Origin: Acidimicrobiia bacterium
GTDB taxonomy: Bacteria > Actinomycetota > Acidimicrobiia > Spongiisociales > ZC4RG35
DNA: 8,298 bases
Assembly: GCA_025929005.1 (NCBI GenBank)
Contig: JAICND010000046.1
Location: 1 to 8,298, forward strand
Reading direction: 5' to 3'
Part shown: piece after piece, positions 6,172 through 8,298 of the stretch
Numbering within the stretch: position 1 is the first letter of the stretch
Layout of the letters: the number at the start of each line of letters is the position of its first letter
The notes under the pieces: model-generated
Told to the model about the DNA's origin: nothing
The model's database searches: none
What the model saw: only the letters and a program-made list of their open reading frames with translations
Position numbers and translations under genes: made by a program

Positions 6172-8120
6172 TGAGGAGGCGGCTGTTGGGCGCCGCCCGC
6201 CGGTGTGCTTTGGTGTTGCTGTTGTTGGTGGTTGCCTGCGGGGGAGTCGGGGCGGTTCCGGACCCAGGTGAGGTCACAGTCGAGATGCTCGACAACCGTT
6301 TCTCACCCGCCGAAATACGCGTATCGGTAGGGGCTGAGGTCACCTTCATCGGAGCGGGTCGCAACCCCCACAACGCGGTGGCCGCTGATGGGTCGTGGAG
6401 TACGGAGGAAAGCTTCGGATCGCTGGAGCAAGCCCGCGGTGAGGCCGCGGTTGTCCGTTTCGATGAGCCAGGGGAGTACGCCTTCTTTTGCACGCTTCAT
6501 GGGACAGCCGACGGAAATGGGATGGCCGGCCGCCTGGTGGTGGGTGACGTCGGGGCCTCGGCGGCGGCGCAAGGGGCAGCGGAGTCGACGGCACCTTCGG
6601 CCTGGTCAGGCATAGTGCTCAGGGTGCCAGAAGATCATCCGACCATCCAGGCCGCGGTCGACGCCGCCGGGCCCGGTGATCTGGTTCTGGTTGGCGAGGG
6701 TGTGTACCGGGAGGGCGTCGAAATCACGACACCGGGAGTGGTGCTGCGGGGGGTCGATCGCAACGAGGTGATCATCGACGCCGAGTTTCAACACGAAAAC
6801 GTGGTGGAGGGCTACGCCGACGGTGTGGCCGTCGAGAATCTCACCGTCCGCAATGGAACCGCCAATGGTGTCTACTGGGCGGGGATTCGCGGCTACCGAG
6901 CTTCCTATGTGACTGCGGTCGACAACGGTGACTACGGGATCTATGCATTCGATTCTTCCGACGGGGTGTTTGAACACTCGTATGCGTCGGGTTCTCCCGA
7001 CTCCGGCTTCTACATCGGACAGTGCGATCCGTGTGAGGCAGTGATCGACTCCGTGATCGCCGAGTGGAATGGCCTCGGGTATTCGGGCACGAATGCCTCC
7101 GGTGAGCTGTACATCATCAACTCGGTCTGGCGCTACAACACGGCCGGAATCGTCCCCAACACTCTCGACAGCGAGCTGTTGCCGCCTTTCCACGACGTGA
7201 CCATCGCCGGCAACCTTGTCCACGACAACGACAACAAACTTGCGCCGATGAAAGCTGCCCAGTGGTCAGGATTGGGCAACGGGATCATCCTGGCCGGCGG
7301 CAACACCTCGTTGGTGATCCGCAACCGGGTGGTCAACCATCTGGTTAACGGCATCGCCATCACTCCCAACCTCGATCGCAACTTCTGGTCGAGTTCGTAC
7401 AACCGGATCGAGGGCAACGTGATCGACGGCTCGGGACGCGCCGACATTGCCCTGGCCGGACCGGCCGGCCCCGGTAACTGCTTCACCGGCAACACCCTGT
7501 CGACGACGTTGCCGGTGGGGCTCCAATCATTCGCAACTTGCGATGGGCTACGGCTGCCGCTGTTGTACGAGCTGGCCGGATCGACCGAACAACTCGGCCG
7601 GGTGATGGAGAACGGGTTGGGTCTCCGTCCTGACAACGCGGTGGGCTCGGCACCGAAGCCGGAGCCGCAACCGAACATGCCGGGTGGCGCGGATGCGCCT
7701 GTTACCCCCGCCGTTGATGTTTTCGCCAACCACCCTGTCGATCTCGACTCGATCGCGGTTCCCGATCTCCCTAACGGTCTCGCCGTCGACCAACCCAAAG
7801 GAGTTATCTTGTTTGGAGTGCTGTTCGGCTCGATCACCTCGGTCTTCTTCGGGCTCTATGCCTATCTTCTGCCTTTCGTCTTGATCGCCGCCTGGGTCAC
7901 TGTTGCGATTTGGGACCTGATGCGGTCGAACCGCGGTCGCGGTGCCGTGATCGGATGGACCGCCGTGATCCTGCTGGTGCCCTTCCTCGGAGTGATCCTC
8001 TACTACGTGTTCGGTCGGCCGCAACTGGCGGTCTGGCAACGGTGGACCCTGCTCGCCGGCGGTTTGGGCGCCTACTTGGTGATCCTGGCGGTCGGTGCTC
8101 TGGTTGGGGGGGTGGTGTAG
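6168..8120 (+). CDS. lipoprotein fusing cupredoxin, parallel beta-helix and PLDc_N-like membrane domain
   Basis: A 650-residue protein in three parts. The N-terminus is a lipoprotein signal peptide: Arg-rich start, hydrophobic core and lipobox VVAC with Cys24. Residues about 35-128 form a plastocyanin-like domain with all four type 1 copper ligands: His68 (NPHNAV), Cys108 and His111 (CTLHG) and Met119. Residues about 148-458 form a right-handed parallel beta-helix of the NosD/CASH type, opening with DHPTIQAAVDAAGPGD and continuing with repeated G-V/I-x-N turns. It holds a CDPC pair (Cys286, Cys289) and a likely closing disulfide, Cys438-Cys458. A Pro-rich linker leads to hydrophobic segments at about 545-580, 593-613 and 626-650. 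The middle one, LLVPFLGVILYYVFGR, is typical of PLDc_N domains, but no phospholipase HKD motif is present. Copper binding and extracellular location are well supported; substrate or partner is unknown. The start overlaps the CoxG stop (ATGA). A TTG at 6186 is an alternative start. Confidence 0.9.
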   Translation: MMRRRLLGAARRCALVLLLLVVACGGVGAVPDPGEVTVEMLDNRFSPAEIRVSVGAEVTFIGAGRNPHNAVAADGSWSTEESFGSLEQARGEAAVVRFDEPGEYAFFCTLHGTADGNGMAGRLVVGDVGASAAAQGAAESTAPSAWSGIVLRVPEDHPTIQAAVDAAGPGDLVLVGEGVYREGVEITTPGVVLRGVDRNEVIIDAEFQHENVVEGYADGVAVENLTVRNGTANGVYWAGIRGYRASYVTAVDNGDYGIYAFDSSDGVFEHSYASGSPDSGFYIGQCDPCEAVIDSVIAEWNGLGYSGTNASGELYIINSVWRYNTAGIVPNTLDSELLPPFHDVTIAGNLVHDNDNKLAPMKAAQWSGLGNGIILAGGNTSLVIRNRVVNHLVNGIAITPNLDRNFWSSSYNRIEGNVIDGSGRADIALAGPAGPGNCFTGNTLSTTLPVGLQSFATCDGLRLPLLYELAGSTEQLGRVMENGLGLRPDNAVGSAPKPEPQPNMPGGADAPVTPAVDVFANHPVDLDSIAVPDLPNGLAVDQPKGVILFGVLFGSITSVFFGLYAYLLPFVLIAAWVTVAIWDLMRSNRGRGAVIGWTAVILLVPFLGVILYYVFGRPQLAVWQRWTLLAGGLGAYLVILAVGALVGGVV

Positions 8121-8125
8121 GGAGG
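8121..8125 (+). promoter_or_regulatory. strong Shine-Dalgarno sequence GGAGG
   Basis: GGAGG directly follows the TAG stop of gene 7 and lies 6 bases before the GTG at 8132. It is the only strong SD at a conventional distance from a start in the window, and it supports that start over the in-frame ATG at 8138. Confidence 0.7.
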
Positions 8126-8131
8126 GGAACC

Positions 8132-8298
8132 GTGTCGATGCGCCGAGCCAAAACGGTGATCGCTGTGGTGATTCTGGCCGCTTGCGGTGGAGGCCAAGTG
8201 CCCACCCAGGTTGTGACGACGCCAGCGCCGCCGGTTACCACGACACCCCCTGGCGGGGTGGTCGCCTCGACCATTCCGTCGTGCAGCGAGGTTCCGCA
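8132..8298 (+). CDS. N-terminus of a lipoprotein (runs off the window)
   Basis: An open frame of 55 codons begins at a GTG and continues past the right edge. It starts MSMRRAKTVIAVVILAACGG: a short basic n-region, a hydrophobic core and a near-perfect lipobox LAAC, with Cys18 as the lipidation site. After that comes a Pro/Thr/Val-rich stretch (PAPPVTTTPPGG) typical of the flexible linker behind an actinobacterial lipoprotein anchor. Another Cys follows at residue 51 (IPSCSEVP), near the start of the mature domain. The product should be tethered to the outer face of the membrane. Nothing visible identifies the folded domain. It lies 11 bases after the copper-protein gene, so the two lipoproteins are probably co-expressed. 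Confidence 0.75.
   Translation, partial: MSMRRAKTVIAVVILAACGGGQVPTQVVTTPAPPVTTTPPGGVVASTIPSCSEVP

Noticed and set aside
7133..7837. Antisense open frame (234 codons) opposite the beta-helix region
   Set aside because: No motifs and low-complexity composition. The sense strand encodes a continuous, recognisable fold with regular beta-helix turns.

Overview
The window is a GC-rich stretch of bacterial chromosome. All seven complete or nearly complete genes, and the start of an eighth, lie on the + strand with almost no spacing. GTG starts, weak or absent Shine-Dalgarno (SD) sequences and the gene families suggest Actinomycetota, perhaps Acidimicrobiia. That placement is inference from style and remembered families, not a search. 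I see no rRNA, tRNA, CRISPR array, insertion sequence or phage gene. No gap between genes exceeds about 60 bases.

Layout: (1) positions 2-2023, the 3' part of a large membrane-anchored protein with a von Willebrand A (VWA) domain set inside an amidotransferase-like fold; (2) 2055-3161, an AI-2E/PerM-family membrane transporter; (3) 3218-4054, an unrecognised seven-helix membrane protein behind the best promoter candidate; (4) 4051-4548, a MoaB/MogA-type molybdopterin adenylyltransferase; (5) 4560-5612, an XdhC/CoxI-family molybdenum hydroxylase maturation factor; (6) 5617-6171, a CoxG-family SRPBCC protein; (7) 6168-8120, a lipoprotein joining a plastocyanin-like copper domain, a parallel beta-helix and a three-helix PLDc_N-like membrane domain; (8) 8132 to the window end, the start of a second lipoprotein gene.

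Genes 3 to 7 look like one transcription unit: 3/4 overlap by 4 bases (GTGA), 4/5 are 11 bases apart, 5/6 are 4 bases apart and 6/7 overlap by 4 bases (ATGA). Genes 4-6 share a theme: the molybdenum cofactor, its insertion or maturation in xanthine/CO-dehydrogenase-type enzymes, and CoxG, which serves CO dehydrogenase at the membrane. The catalytic subunits (coxL/M/S type) are not in the window, so they must be nearby or elsewhere if this set works with one. Gene 7 points to copper and electron transfer at the outer face of the membrane. Its link to the molybdenum genes rests only on gene order.

The most unusual object is gene 7, a three-part fusion predicted to be held to the membrane at both ends. 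Second-tier observations are the Cys-His-Cys insertion beside the metal site of the VWA protein, the unknown membrane protein coupled to the molybdenum cofactor genes, and TANNNT hexamers placed just before several SD-less starts, which suggests leaderless transcripts.
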